DNA of 64,000 nucleotides from Cryobacterium breve (GCF_004402375.1 NZ_SOGJ01000021.1:754-64753); one strand, 5' to 3'. Numbered from the stretch's first letter, positions 22,002-32,175 are shown. Made by a program: numbers and translations. Notes: a model not told the origin generated them from the letters alone.

Positions 22002-25000
22002 ATGTCGTCCGCATCACGCAGCCATCTAAAGCTGACCTGTGCCACCCTCCTGGGGTTGGGCCTAGTCGTCTCACCGCTCGTCGCACTGCCTGCCTCCGCC
22101 AACACCTTGGGCACTGGGGTTGTCATCAATGAGGCCTACCTCCACGGCGGTAGCGCCGGAGCGACGTACCTGAACAAGTTCGTGGAGCTCTACAACCCCA
22201 CGAGTGCAGCGGTCTCCCTCGACGGGACCTCTCTGCAGTACCGCAAGCCCGGCGGGACGGCTGTGGAAGCGGCCACCACCGCAGTCGCGTTGACCGGAAC
22301 GATCCCCGCCAAGGGCTACTACCTCGTTCAGGGCTCCTCTAACGGCGCGATCGGTGCCGCTCTCCCGACTCCGGACGCCACGGTAGGCGACTCCTTCGGT
22401 GGCGACGGCGGCACGTTGTTCCTCGCGAACTCGACCACCAAGATGGCCCTGCCTCAGGGCAACCAAGCTGGAGCGACCGGTGTCACCGATCTGCTCGGCT
22501 ACGGCACCTCGCTGACCTTCGAGACCGCGGTCGCCTCGGCGGCGTCCGTCACCACGGCCCTCGGCCGAACGGCCGGCGCCGACGCCGACACGAACTCAAG
22601 CGACTTCACCCTCGCGGCTCCCACGCCGACCAACAAGGCCGGTGAGACCGCCGCCCCAGTGACCACCGCGCCGCCCGCGGAGCCGCCGGTCACCCCCGTC
22701 ACCCCGGCTAACGCCATCCCGATCAGGGAGATCCAGGGCACGACGGACGTCAGCCCGAAGGCCGGCCAGATCGTCACCACGACCGGAGTCGTCACCGCGT
22801 CCTATCCCACGGGCGGGTTCAAGGGCTTCTACCTGCAGGCCGCCGGCTCGGGCGGCGCGGTCGACCTGAGCACGCACACCGCGTCCGACGGTATCTTCGT
22901 CTACACGAACACCTCCACCGCCCCGGTCGCGATCGGCGACTACCTCTCCATCACCGGCGCCGTGAGCGAGTTCTCAAACCTGACCCAGCTCGCGATTTCT
23001 TCGCTCAGCGACGTGATCGCGCTTGACAAGGCCGGAATCGTGGCTCCGCTGCCCGCCACGGTCGGGCTGCCGGCAACGGATGCCGCCCGCGAATCGCTCG
23101 AGGGCATGCTCGTCGCCCCCCAGGGTGACTTCACGGTAACCAGCAACTACACGACCAACCAGTACGGCGATATCGGCCTGGCCGCCGGAAAGACCCCTCT
23201 CGTAGGTCCGACCGTCACGGCTCGCCCCAGAACGGAGGCCTACACCGCGGCCGTTGCCGGCAACGCGGCACGCGCGGTCACCCTCGATGACGGGGCCACC
23301 ACAAACTACCTCAGCAACGCGACAAACAAGGGTTTGCCGGTCCCGTACCTCACGCCCGCCAACCCCTTGCGCATCGGAGCGGCAGCCACCTTCACGAAGC
23401 CGGTCATCTTCGACTTCCGCAACAAGGCGTGGAAGTTTCAGCCGACCACCGAACTTGTCCCCGCCAACGCGGCGACGGTTCAGCCGGCCACCTTCAGCAA
23501 CACGCGCACCGCGGCTCCGCGCGACGTGGGCGGCGACATCAGCCTGGCCACGTTCAACGTGCTGAACTACTTCGCCACTACCGGTGACTCCATTCCGGGC
23601 TGCACCTACTACTCCGACCGGGCCGGAACACCGATCACGGTCAACGGTGGTTGCGATGCCCGAGGCGCGGCCACCCAGGTCAGCTTCGAGCGCCAGCAGG
23701 CCAAGATCGTCTCGGCGATCAACGGCCTCGACGCTCAGGTTGTCTCGCTCCTCGAGATCGAGAACTCCGCCCGGTTCGGCAAGGATCGAGATTTTGCTCT
23801 CAAGGCGCTCGTCACTGCGCTGAACGCGCAGGTGGGCAGCAACGTCTGGGCGCACGTACCCTCGCCGGCCGCCCTCCCCGCCAGCGAAGACGTCATCCGC
23901 TCCGGCTTCATTTACAAGACGGCCGCCGTTGAAACCGTGGGCCAGTCCGTCATCTTCGACAACGCCGTGTTCGCCAACGCCCGCCAGCCGCTCGCCCAGG
24001 CCTTCCAGCTGGTCGGTGACAGCGGCAGCAGCTTCGTTGCGATCGCCAACCACTTCAAGTCCAAGGGCTCCGGAACCGGCGCCAATGCCGATCAGGGCGA
24101 CGGCCAGGGAGCGTCGAACCTGTCCCGTGTGGAGCAGGCGACTGCCCTCGTCACGTTCGCCGACACCATCAAGAAGACCACCGGCATCGCCCGCGTGCTG
24201 CTCGCCGGAGACTTCAACGCCTACGACCAGGAAGACCCGATCAAGGTCATCACCGACGCGGGGTACGTCAGTCAGGAAGCCAAGAGTGGCGAATACACGT
24301 ATGCCTTCGGCGGCACCGTCGGTTCGCTCGACCACGTGTTCGCGTCGCCAGAGGCGAACTCGGCGGTCACCGATGTGGATGTCTGGAACATCAACTCGGT
24401 CGAGTCCGTCGCCCTCGAGTACAGCCGGTACAACAACAACGTCACCGACTTCTACGCGGCCGACGCCTTCCGCTCGTCCGACCACGACCCGGCCATCGTC
24501 GGATTGAAGCTGTCCAGCAGCGTCAACATCAACCTGCTGAACATCAACGACTTCCACGGTCGGATCGATGCCAATACGGTGAAGTTCGCGGGCACGATCG
24601 AGCAGCTCCGTGCGGAGTACGGAGACGCGGCAACGCTGTTCCTCTCCGACGGTGACAACATCGGCGCCACGCTCTTCGCCTCGGCGTCGCAGAACGACAA
24701 GCCGACCATCGACGTGCTCAACGCATTGGAGCTCAAGGCCTCGGGCGTGGGCAACCATGAGTTCGACCAGGGGTTCGCGGATTTGAATGGGCGAGTCGCT
24801 GACGCGGCCGACTTCGACTACCTCGGTGCCAACGTCTACAAGCTCGGCACGACGACCCCGGCGATGAAGGAATACGCGCTCTTCGAGGTCAACGGCGTCA
24901 CAGTCGGCGTCATCGGCGCCGTCACGCAGGAGACGCCGAGCCTGGTGTCGCCTAACGGGATCGCCAGCCTCACCTTCGGTGACCCGGTCGCCGCGGTCAA

Positions 25001-26891
25001 CCGGGTCGCGGCCCAGCTCTCCGACGGCAACCTGGACAACGGCGAAGCCGATGTGCTGATCGCCGAATACCACGAAGGTGCCGGCGCGGGAACCGTTGAG
25101 AACGCGACACTCGAGCAGGAGCTCGCCCTCACCGACAGTGCCTTCGCCAAGATCGCCACGCAGACCTCAGCGAAGGTCGACGCCATTTTCACCGGCCACA
25201 CGCACAAGCTGTACGACTGGGATGCTCAGGTTCCCGGTGCGGCTGCCGGCGTCACCCGCCCGGTGCTCCAGACCGGCAGCTACGGCGAGTTCATCGGTCA
25301 GGTCGTGCTCAACTACGACCGCGCCACAGGCGCCACCACCACCGTGGAGAACCGGAACGTGCCGCGCACGAAGGCCGTTGACGCCACCCTGGTCGCCGCC
25401 TACCCTCGGGTCGCCGCAGTGAAGACGATCACGGATGCCGCGATCGCCGAGTCCGCCGTCATTGGCAGCAAGCCGATTGGTTCAATCACCGCTGACATCA
25501 CCCGCGCGTGCATCGGTGCCGTCGCACCGTGCGCCGAGGACCGGTCCGCACCGTCGGCCATGGGCACCCTGGTGGCCAACTCGTTGCGCGAATCGCTCTC
25601 CGACCCGCAGAAGGGTGGCGCCGAAATCGGCGTCGTCAACCCGGGCGGCATGCGTACCGAGCTGGTCTACTCTCCGGACGGCGTCGTCACCTACTCCGAG
25701 GCCAACGCGGTGCTGCCGTTCCTGAACAACCTCTGGACCACGAGCCTCACCGGCGCGCAGTTCAAAACCGTTCTGGAGCAGCAGTGGCAGCGGGATGCCA
25801 AGGGAAGCATCCCGAGCCGCCCCTACCTGCAGCTGGGCCTTTCCGACAACGTGAACTACACGTTCGACGCGAGCCGGGCCGAGGGTGACCGCGTGACGGG
25901 CATCTGGATCGATGGTTCAGCCATCGACCCGGCGCGCTCCTACCGGGTGGGTTCGTTCAACTTCCTGCTCACCGGCGGCGACAACTTCCGGGAGTTCAAG
26001 AATGGAACGAACACGCGCGACTCCGGTCTTGTCGACCGGGACGCCTGGATCGCCTACCTCACGGCCACGAGCCCGGTCACGCCGTCGTTCGCGGCTCGTC
26101 AGGCCAGCGTCACGGGCGTGCCGGCTGCGGCCGTCAACCCTGGCGCCACGGTCAGCCTCACGGTGTCGAGCCTCAACCTGAGCTCGCTCGGGGCCCCGAA
26201 GAACACCGTGCTGACCCTGCTCTGGCCGGGCAGCACAGCGGTCCTGGGCACGGCATCCGTTGACGCCAAAGGCTCGTCGGTCGTCTCATTCACGGTGCCG
26301 CTCGACGCCCCGGCCGACAGCGTGCTCGAGCTGACTGCGAAGGAATCCGGCACGATCGTGCGGGTCGCCATCGACGTCAACGCTCCGATCGCGCCGACGG
26401 ATGCCCCGACCAGCGTGGGCGACGTCGACGCCGACTTGGAAAACCTCGTCACGACCGACAAGCCCAGCTACGACGCGGGCGACCCGATCACGGTCACCGT
26501 GGGTGAGAAGTTCGCCGGTCAGTACGTCTGGGTCACCCTCGACGACACGAGCCTGGGCGGCTGGCTCCGCGCCAACGCCCAGGGTCAGGTGACCACCGTG
26601 GTTCCGACCGACGCGACGGCGGGGATGTACCGCCTCGTCGTTCAGGATGCCGCCGGGGGAGTCATCGGCTGGACCGAGATCGAGGTGTTCGCTGCGGCGA
26701 TCATTCCGACCACGCCGCCGACCACGCCGACACCCGGCACGTCCACGGGCTCAGGCTCAGGTTCGGGCGTGGGCGGCCTCGCTCACACCGGTGTTGAGCT
26801 CGCACCCCTCGCGGCGGGCGGCACGCTGCTGCTGCTGCTCGGAGGATTGCTGCTGGCTCGGCGTCGCCGCGTGGGATTCGGGGAATCATAA
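22002..26891 (+). CDS. Secreted ExeM/NucH-type nuclease fused to 5'-nucleotidase, cell-wall anchored
   Basis: Very large extracellular enzyme (1629 residues) expected to degrade DNA and dephosphorylate the nucleotides. Order: signal peptide 1-34 (cleavage after ALPASA); lamin-tail domain about 40-150; Thr/Pro linker; OB-fold region about 240-400; endonuclease/exonuclease/phosphatase domain about 510-835 (LATFNVLNYF, GDFNAYDQEDP, SDHDPAIVGL); calcineurin-like phosphatase about 840-1130 (LLNINDFHGRID, GNHEFDQGF, GHTHKLYDWD); 5'-nucleotidase C domain about 1160-1390 (NPGGMRTEL). Ig-like repeats follow, then a Thr/Pro stalk. It ends with LAHTG near 1593, a hydrophobic helix and ARRRR, a sortase-E-type signal. 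ATG follows AGGGGAAC. Confidence 0.93.
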   Translation: MSSASRSHLKLTCATLLGLGLVVSPLVALPASANTLGTGVVINEAYLHGGSAGATYLNKFVELYNPTSAAVSLDGTSLQYRKPGGTAVEAATTAVALTGTIPAKGYYLVQGSSNGAIGAALPTPDATVGDSFGGDGGTLFLANSTTKMALPQGNQAGATGVTDLLGYGTSLTFETAVASAASVTTALGRTAGADADTNSSDFTLAAPTPTNKAGETAAPVTTAPPAEPPVTPVTPANAIPIREIQGTTDVSPKAGQIVTTTGVVTASYPTGGFKGFYLQAAGSGGAVDLSTHTASDGIFVYTNTSTAPVAIGDYLSITGAVSEFSNLTQLAISSLSDVIALDKAGIVAPLPATVGLPATDAARESLEGMLVAPQGDFTVTSNYTTNQYGDIGLAAGKTPLVGPTVTARPRTEAYTAAVAGNAARAVTLDDGATTNYLSNATNKGLPVPYLTPANPLRIGAAATFTKPVIFDFRNKAWKFQPTTELVPANAATVQPATFSNTRTAAPRDVGGDISLATFNVLNYFATTGDSIPGCTYYSDRAGTPITVNGGCDARGAATQVSFERQQAKIVSAINGLDAQVVSLLEIENSARFGKDRDFALKALVTALNAQVGSNVWAHVPSPAALPASEDVIRSGFIYKTAAVETVGQSVIFDNAVFANARQPLAQAFQLVGDSGSSFVAIANHFKSKGSGTGANADQGDGQGASNLSRVEQATALVTFADTIKKTTGIARVLLAGDFNAYDQEDPIKVITDAGYVSQEAKSGEYTYAFGGTVGSLDHVFASPEANSAVTDVDVWNINSVESVALEYSRYNNNVTDFYAADAFRSSDHDPAIVGLKLSSSVNINLLNINDFHGRIDANTVKFAGTIEQLRAEYGDAATLFLSDGDNIGATLFASASQNDKPTIDVLNALELKASGVGNHEFDQGFADLNGRVADAADFDYLGANVYKLGTTTPAMKEYALFEVNGVTVGVIGAVTQETPSLVSPNGIASLTFGDPVAAVNRVAAQLSDGNLDNGEADVLIAEYHEGAGAGTVENATLEQELALTDSAFAKIATQTSAKVDAIFTGHTHKLYDWDAQVPGAAAGVTRPVLQTGSYGEFIGQVVLNYDRATGATTTVENRNVPRTKAVDATLVAAYPRVAAVKTITDAAIAESAVIGSKPIGSITADITRACIGAVAPCAEDRSAPSAMGTLVANSLRESLSDPQKGGAEIGVVNPGGMRTELVYSPDGVVTYSEANAVLPFLNNLWTTSLTGAQFKTVLEQQWQRDAKGSIPSRPYLQLGLSDNVNYTFDASRAEGDRVTGIWIDGSAIDPARSYRVGSFNFLLTGGDNFREFKNGTNTRDSGLVDRDAWIAYLTATSPVTPSFAARQASVTGVPAAAVNPGATVSLTVSSLNLSSLGAPKNTVLTLLWPGSTAVLGTASVDAKGSSVVSFTVPLDAPADSVLELTAKESGTIVRVAIDVNAPIAPTDAPTSVGDVDADLENLVTTDKPSYDAGDPITVTVGEKFAGQYVWVTLDDTSLGGWLRANAQGQVTTVVPTDATAGMYRLVVQDAAGGVIGWTEIEVFAAAIIPTTPPTTPTPGTSTGSGSGSGVGGLAHTGVELAPLAAGGTLLLLLGGLLLARRRRVGFGES

Positions 26892-26945
26892 ACCGACACG
26901 CACAGTAGTGCCGGCGGCGCCGGTATACCTCGCTAGCCTTGGGTC

Positions 26946-27584
26946 ATGTCGACGATCAAACATCCAGTCGGCCCCCAGTCCAGCACGGTGTACTGGCGCC
27001 GTCGTCTTGTAGTGGGCCTGGGCCTGCTCCTCGTGCTTGCCTTCCTCATCATGGTCGTCTCGTTCATCGTGCGCCCGGCCGCCGGCAACGGCGGTCCGGG
27101 TGGTGCGCCGACCTCCTCTGACGCGGCTTCGGCCACGGCGACGGAGGCCCCCGCCTCTGACCCGGCGGCCGGCCCGGCCGCCTGCGACCCGGCATCCGTG
27201 CAGGTGGAGGCCATCACCGACGCGGTCACGTACGAGCCGGGGGCGCAGCCGATGCTGTCCCTGAGCGTCACCAATATCGGCACGGAACCCTGCGTGTTGA
27301 ATGCCGGTACGGCGACGCAGGTCTTCACGGTGTCGAGCGGCTCGGATGTCTACTGGACGTCGACCGACTGCCAGCAGGATCCGGCCGACGCGGAGGTCAC
27401 GCTGACTCCTGGGAAGCCGCTCAGTTCGGGGGAGCCGATCGCCTGGGATCGCACCCGGTCTAGCCTGGAGACCTGCGGCGAGGCCAGCCGTGAGGCCGCA
27501 CCGGCCGGTGGAGCGGCGTACAACCTGAGCGTCTCCGTGGGCGGCGTCGAGGCGTCCACCCCGAAGCAGTTCCTGCTCTCCTGA
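26946..27584 (+). CDS. Membrane-anchored extracytoplasmic protein, unknown function
   Basis: 212 residues. A short basic N terminus ends in YWRRR, followed by one transmembrane helix (about 21-43). An Ala/Ser/Thr/Pro linker leads to a beta-rich domain of about 130 residues. Its blocks are CDPASVQVEAITDAVTYEPG, LSVTNIGTEPCVLNAGTATQ, and VYWTSTDCQQDP. The four cysteines could form two disulfides outside the cell. I recall near-identical architectures in other Microbacteriaceae, annotated only as hypothetical. It starts 54 bp after the nuclease gene and may share its transcript. Confidence 0.7.
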   Translation: MSTIKHPVGPQSSTVYWRRRLVVGLGLLLVLAFLIMVVSFIVRPAAGNGGPGGAPTSSDAASATATEAPASDPAAGPAACDPASVQVEAITDAVTYEPGAQPMLSLSVTNIGTEPCVLNAGTATQVFTVSSGSDVYWTSTDCQQDPADAEVTLTPGKPLSSGEPIAWDRTRSSLETCGEASREAAPAGGAAYNLSVSVGGVEASTPKQFLLS

Positions 27585-27707
27585 CCTGTCGGTGGCGAAG
27601 TGACCTGTCGATTGCCGCACCCCTTGCTGCCCCCGTTCGCTCATGGCAGGTCTCCCGCGGGTCGAAGTCGTCGAGGCCACGTCGAACCAACTGGTTGAAT
27701 AGACAGT

Positions 27708-28133
27708 GTGACTGACGAGACTCCACCGACGAATTCCCTCGCGCTCGCCGCGGCTCTGGCCGCGCAGGATGTGGTGGCAGTGGCCTATGCCCTCCGCAAC
27801 GACGTGATGATCGTGCCCCAGCTGGTCGTCAACGGCCAGGCGGAGCAGGTGCGTGTGTTCGGCCGGGAGGGTACCGACCGCCGGATGCTGTTGCTCTTCT
27901 CCTCTGCTGAGAACTACGCCCGCATGATTCCTGACGAGGTCGATCCGCAGGTCATGATCGGTGACGCCCAATGGCTCCGTGAGTTCCTCACGGTGCACCA
28001 GAACGTGCTCGAGATGGTGTTCTTCGACATTGCCGGCCCCCACGTGATGCAGGCGGCTCCGGCAGACCTGATGCGCGCTCTCGGTCCGCTGCCGGGCGAG
28101 GAACTGACCGGCGAAACCGAAGCCGGGCAGTAA
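27708..28133 (+). CDS. SseB-like domain protein
   Basis: 141 residues from a GTG at 27708. The fold-defining stretches LAAALAAQDVVAVAYALRND, MIVPQLVVNGQAEQVRVFGRE and RMLLLFSSAENYARMIPDEV resemble the N-terminal SseB domain found in many actinobacterial proteins of unknown function. There is no signal peptide or membrane helix, so it should be cytoplasmic. No strong ribosome site is visible. It lies before the diguanylate cyclase gene, with 161 bp between them. Confidence 0.62.
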   Translation: MTDETPPTNSLALAAALAAQDVVAVAYALRNDVMIVPQLVVNGQAEQVRVFGREGTDRRMLLLFSSAENYARMIPDEVDPQVMIGDAQWLREFLTVHQNVLEMVFFDIAGPHVMQAAPADLMRALGPLPGEELTGETEAGQ

Positions 28134-28294
28134 CCGGGAACAACACCTTTTTGCCCCCTCGGGCTGGGGGTCTGCATCGATGGGTGCGGCGGTTGGCTGG
28201 GGCTAGGCTGGCGCTAGACAGTGTTCGGCCCGCTCCTCGAGCGGAGTTCGACGGACTTTTCACGGTCAGCAATCGGCCTGTCGGGGAGCAGGTC

Positions 28295-29899
28295 GTGGTG
28301 GTGGGAACTCAATCAGATCCGACCAATGTGCGTTTGGCGCGCATCGAACGTCAGTTCTGGATCGACCGAAATGTGGCCCTCGAAGATGCCGAGACGTGGC
28401 TCGCTGAGCTCGGCGAGGGGGATCACGGAGCGACCGCACGCCGGTTGCAGGTTGTCGTCGCAGCTGTGCGCATCCGTCGCGGAGACCCGAGTCAGAGTGC
28501 CGTCGACGTGCAGGAGATTCTGAGTTGGGCGGAGCAGCACGTCGAACTCGCCCTGCAGTCGCGCTGCCACGACGTGCTCGGCTCTATTTTCGAGATGGTG
28601 GGCGACCGCGCGCTGGCGCTCGAGCACGCCGTCGCGGCCAACGACCTGCTGGAGGACTCGGAGGTGCCGCTCATGCGGGCGGCCGCGCGTAAGTGCCTGG
28701 CCGACGCTCTCGGCTCTGCCGGATCCCTCGACGAGGCTCGGCGCCGTTACGACGACGCCCTCCGTCTCGTCATCGACGACCCTGAGACCATCATTCGATA
28801 CAACATCCTGAACAATCTCGCTTACACCGAGTACCTGGCTCACAACCAGGCCGAGGCCCTTGCGGCCGTGGAGCAGCTGATCGGCCTGTCCGAGGTGGGT
28901 GACCGTCAGATCGGCATGTACGCCCTTGACACCGTTGCGCGTGTCTACCTCACGGCGGGGCGCTTGGACGAGGCCGAGCAGAAGCTGCTGCCCGCCATGG
29001 ACCCGGCCGTGGGCGACCGGCACCCTGACGGCTCCACGGCGGCCCTGGTCACCCTGGCTGAGATCTATCGCATGCAGGGCAAGCTGGCTCAGGCCCAGAC
29101 CGTGATCGACCGGTGCCGGGACCTGTCGCAGCGCAACGGGCTGATCCGCTGGTCGACGGCGGCGGCCAGGGAACAGGCCGAGATTCACGCCGCGAACGGG
29201 GACTTTCGTGCGGCGTTCGAGGCCTATCGTGAATTCCACGAGCAGTCCGAGGCGCTGGGCGCCAGCGAGAACGAGTCCCGCGGGCGCATCCTCGAGGCCG
29301 TCTTCCAGACGGCCGAGGCCCGGCGGGAGAGCGAACGGTACCGCGAGCTGGCCGAACGCGACCCGCTCACGGGACTGCACAATCGGCGGTTCGTCGACGA
29401 GCACCTCGGCGTCGCGCTGCTCCGGATGCGCGAGGGTGGACCGACCCTGGCCATCGCGATGGTCGACCTGGACCATTTCAAGCGCATCAACGACACCCTG
29501 TCGCATGAGGTCGGAGACAGCGTGCTGCGGGAGGTGGGCAGCATCCTGATCGCTGCCGCGGCATCCGTGGTCGACGGCATCGCCGCACGTCTCGGCGGGG
29601 AGGAATTCCTGCTGGTACTGCCCGGCGTCGAAGCCGCCGAAGCCCAAATGCGCTTCGAGGCGGTCTGCCGGTCCATCGCGGACTACGACTGGTCTCGGAT
29701 CACGGGCACGTTGCCGGTGACCGCGAGCATCGGGGTTGCCCTGGCCCCAGCCGACGGCCAGCAGAGTTCCGACCTCTTGCGGGCGGCGGATGTTCGCCTG
29801 TACGTCGCGAAGCGTGACGGCCGCAACCGGGTCGTGCATGTGGCCGTCATCTCGACCACGGCGCCGGAGCCGCAGCCGGACCTGCTCGCGGTCCGCTGA
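28295..29899 (+). CDS. TPR-GGDEF diguanylate cyclase
   Basis: Likely makes cyclic di-GMP from GTP. The first 330 residues are helical TPR-like repeats (for example LADALGSAGSLDEARRRYDD and LTAGRLDEAEQKLLPA), giving a soluble sensor or protein-binding module. The GGDEF domain follows: RDPLTGLHNRRF, VDLDHFKRIND (metal site) and the active-site loop RLGGEEFLL. There is no RxxD inhibitory site before the loop. No transmembrane helix is seen. I place the start at the GTG at 28295, after GGGGAGC, giving 534 residues; the frame is open back to 28151. Confidence 0.88.
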   Translation: MVVGTQSDPTNVRLARIERQFWIDRNVALEDAETWLAELGEGDHGATARRLQVVVAAVRIRRGDPSQSAVDVQEILSWAEQHVELALQSRCHDVLGSIFEMVGDRALALEHAVAANDLLEDSEVPLMRAAARKCLADALGSAGSLDEARRRYDDALRLVIDDPETIIRYNILNNLAYTEYLAHNQAEALAAVEQLIGLSEVGDRQIGMYALDTVARVYLTAGRLDEAEQKLLPAMDPAVGDRHPDGSTAALVTLAEIYRMQGKLAQAQTVIDRCRDLSQRNGLIRWSTAAAREQAEIHAANGDFRAAFEAYREFHEQSEALGASENESRGRILEAVFQTAEARRESERYRELAERDPLTGLHNRRFVDEHLGVALLRMREGGPTLAIAMVDLDHFKRINDTLSHEVGDSVLREVGSILIAAAASVVDGIAARLGGEEFLLVLPGVEAAEAQMRFEAVCRSIADYDWSRITGTLPVTASIGVALAPADGQQSSDLLRAADVRLYVAKRDGRNRVVHVAVISTTAPEPQPDLLAVR

Positions 29900-29949
29900 C
29901 CGTCGGTCGGGTCTGTGTCGGTCGGGCTTGGCGAGACCTGTCCCACCGT

Positions 29950-31314
29950 TTAGAACGCGCGGTCGAGCTCGGCGTCCCGCGCGGACTGGCCGGTTGCGAT
30001 CGCCGCGGCGACCGCGGTGCCGATAGCCCCGGACTGGGCATCGATGCGGATGGTGAATCCGAGCCGCGCAGCCTCCGCCGCGCGCAGCTTGGCCGCCGAA
30101 ACCGACCGCACCTCGCCGGCGAGGCTGATCTCGCCGAAGGCCACGGCACCCTGCGCGATGGGTTGGTCTTTGAAGGCCGACGCGATCGCGAGGGCGATGG
30201 CGAGGTCGGCGGCCGGCTCGGTGAGACGGATGCCGCCCACTGTCGACACGTAGACATCCATGCTGCCGAGGCCCGACAGGTTCGCCCGGCGCTCGAGCAC
30301 CGCGAGGAGCATGGCCACTCGGGAAGAATCCACCCCGTTGGTGACGCGGCGGGGGTTCGGCGCTTGGGTCTTGATCACGAGGGCCTGCACTTCGACGGGC
30401 ATCGCCCGGCGGCCTTCGAGCGCCACGGTGACGCAGGTGCCCGACACGGGGGTGGAGCCGCGGCTGAGGAACAGTGCGCTGGGGTCGGGAACCTCGGCGA
30501 TGCCGTCGCCGGTCATCTCGAAGCAGCCCACCTCGTCGGTCGAGCCGAACCGGTTCTTCAGCGCGCGCACGAAACGCAGCGCCGTCTGCCGGTCGCCTTC
30601 GAACTGGCACACCACGTCGACAAGGTGCTCCAGCAGGCGGGGCCCAGCGATCGAGCCGTCTTTGGTGACGTGCCCGACGAGCAGGATGGGAAGGTTACGG
30701 TCTTTGGCCACCCGGATCAGCGTGGACGCCACCTCCCGCACCTGGCTGGGCATTCCCGCGAGGCCGTCGGAGAGTGAACTGGCCACCGTCTGCACCGAGT
30801 CGACGATGACGAGGTTGGGCTGCACGGCATCGATCTGGCCGAGGATTGTGGCCAAATCGGTCTCGGCGGCGATGTACAGCTCGGGCTGCAACGCCCCGGT
30901 GCGCTCGGCGCGCAGGCGCACCTGGCTGACCGACTCCTCAGCGCTGACGTAGAGCACGCGGGACTTTGCGGCCGCGGCCTTTGAGGCCACTTCGAGCAGC
31001 AGCGTCGATTTGCCGACGCCGGGCTCACCGCTGAGCAGGATGACCGAGCCCGGCACGATGCCGCCGCCCAGCACCCGGTCGAACTCGGCGATTCCGGTGG
31101 GCCAGTGCGAGACGGCCGTGGTGTCGACGTGAGTAATGGGGCGGGCGACTCCCGCGCCGCTGACGCTGGCCGGCTTGAGCGCCCGGGCCAGGCTCGCCTT
31201 CTCTGTGGTGTCGACCACGGTGCCCCACTGCTGGCATTCGCCGCAGCGGCCTGCCCACTTCAGGGTGGTCCAGCCACACTCGGTGCAGCGGAAGGAGGAA
31301 ACGGGTCTGGCCAT
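29950..31314 (-). CDS. radA: DNA repair protein RadA
   Basis: RecA-like ATPase that promotes branch migration in recombinational repair. The 454-residue product has the N-terminal four-cysteine zinc finger (CTECGWTTLKWAGRCGECQ), Walker A GEPGVGKSTLLLEVA near residue 95, the RadA-specific LKNRFGSTDE motif near 255, and the C-terminal Lon-protease-like domain (GGIRLTEPAADLAIALA). The ATG at 31314 is preceded by AGAATGG-type sequence only. It lies ten bases after the SGNH hydrolase gene on the same strand, so the two may be co-transcribed. Confidence 0.95.
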   Translation of the reverse strand: MARPVSSFRCTECGWTTLKWAGRCGECQQWGTVVDTTEKASLARALKPASVSGAGVARPITHVDTTAVSHWPTGIAEFDRVLGGGIVPGSVILLSGEPGVGKSTLLLEVASKAAAAKSRVLYVSAEESVSQVRLRAERTGALQPELYIAAETDLATILGQIDAVQPNLVIVDSVQTVASSLSDGLAGMPSQVREVASTLIRVAKDRNLPILLVGHVTKDGSIAGPRLLEHLVDVVCQFEGDRQTALRFVRALKNRFGSTDEVGCFEMTGDGIAEVPDPSALFLSRGSTPVSGTCVTVALEGRRAMPVEVQALVIKTQAPNPRRVTNGVDSSRVAMLLAVLERRANLSGLGSMDVYVSTVGGIRLTEPAADLAIALAIASAFKDQPIAQGAVAFGEISLAGEVRSVSAAKLRAAEAARLGFTIRIDAQSGAIGTAVAAAIATGQSARDAELDRAF

Positions 31315-31323
31315 TCTGCGAGC

Positions 31324-32175
31324 CTAGCTCGGGCCGCTGACACCGCTCCTTTGGGGCGTGCCGGCGGAGAACGACTGCGCTGCTCCCGGTGTGGGGGAGG
31401 GGAGGTCGGCAGGCCGGATGCCGCGCTCGAGATGAGAGTCCAGCGCCGGCAGGAAAGCCTCGGCCCAGGCCCGGTAGCCGCGGTTATTGGGGTGGAACAG
31501 GTCGCCCGCGACATGCGTGGCGACGCTGCGCAGCCCGAGACGCTTGGTCGTGGCGTGCATCGGCACCACGGTCAGCCGGTGGTCCGCGGCCACCTGGCGG
31601 AGGATGCGGTTGGCGACTGCGACCATCCGTTCGTTGCGGGGCAGGTGGAAGCAGGGCAGGTCGGCCACCAGCGCGTGCTGGGGCAGAGCCTGGAAGATCT
31701 GCCGGATGCCGGCCTCGAACACGGCGGCGTCCCAGAGGGCGATGTCGTTGGCACCGATCGCGACCGTGACGATATCGGGCGTGAGGGTGATGAACTTCGG
31801 CAGCTGGTCGCGCACGGCCAACTCGACCGTGGCGCCCGACACGCTGAGGTTCACCACGCGCACCGAGCGTCCGGTGGACAGACGGATATGGTCGGTCAGG
31901 ATTCCGACATAGCCGCGATGCGGGGAACTCGCCCCGATGCCCTGGGCGGCGCTGTCTCCGATGACGGCGTAGAGCAGTTCCCCCTTGTCCTTAGCGCGGG
32001 TGCGCCACCAGAGCGAGTGCACCGGCAGGGTCTCGTTGAGCATCACCGAGCTTTCGGCGACCCGACGCTGGAAGCCCCGGTAGTTGACCAGGGCGGCGGC
32101 GCCGATACCGGCCGCCGTGGCGAGAGTGGCGGCCGTCAGAGCCAGTGTGCGGATGCTGTGGTTCGTCGATATCAC
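31324..32175 (-). CDS. SGNH/GDSL-family hydrolase, membrane-anchored
   Basis: Esterase or lipase-like protein. The start is uncertain. The GTG at 32175 gives 283 residues and puts a membrane anchor at about 5-27 (IRTLALTAATLATAAGIGAA). Block I is AVIGDSAAQGIG with the nucleophile Ser, block III is IGANDIAL, and the catalytic Asp-His pair lies in DLFHPNNRGY. A -10-like TATTCT ends six bases before this GTG, so the mRNA could be leaderless. The substrate is unknown. It is located between radA and the tRNA-Ser gene, which is on the opposite strand. Confidence 0.8.
   Translation of the reverse strand: MISTNHSIRTLALTAATLATAAGIGAAALVNYRGFQRRVAESSVMLNETLPVHSLWWRTRAKDKGELLYAVIGDSAAQGIGASSPHRGYVGILTDHIRLSTGRSVRVVNLSVSGATVELAVRDQLPKFITLTPDIVTVAIGANDIALWDAAVFEAGIRQIFQALPQHALVADLPCFHLPRNERMVAVANRILRQVAADHRLTVVPMHATTKRLGLRSVATHVAGDLFHPNNRGYRAWAEAFLPALDSHLERGIRPADLPSPTPGAAQSFSAGTPQRSGVSGPS

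Noticed and set aside
22974-25073. 699-codon reverse-strand frame inside the nuclease gene
   Set aside because: The plus strand encodes intact nuclease and phosphatase domains here; the antisense translation is Val/Asp/Arg-rich without recognisable domains.
28313-30610. 765-codon reverse-strand frame across the GGDEF gene and the end of radA
   Set aside because: It runs opposite the TPR-GGDEF gene and out of frame within radA; its sequence is low complexity.
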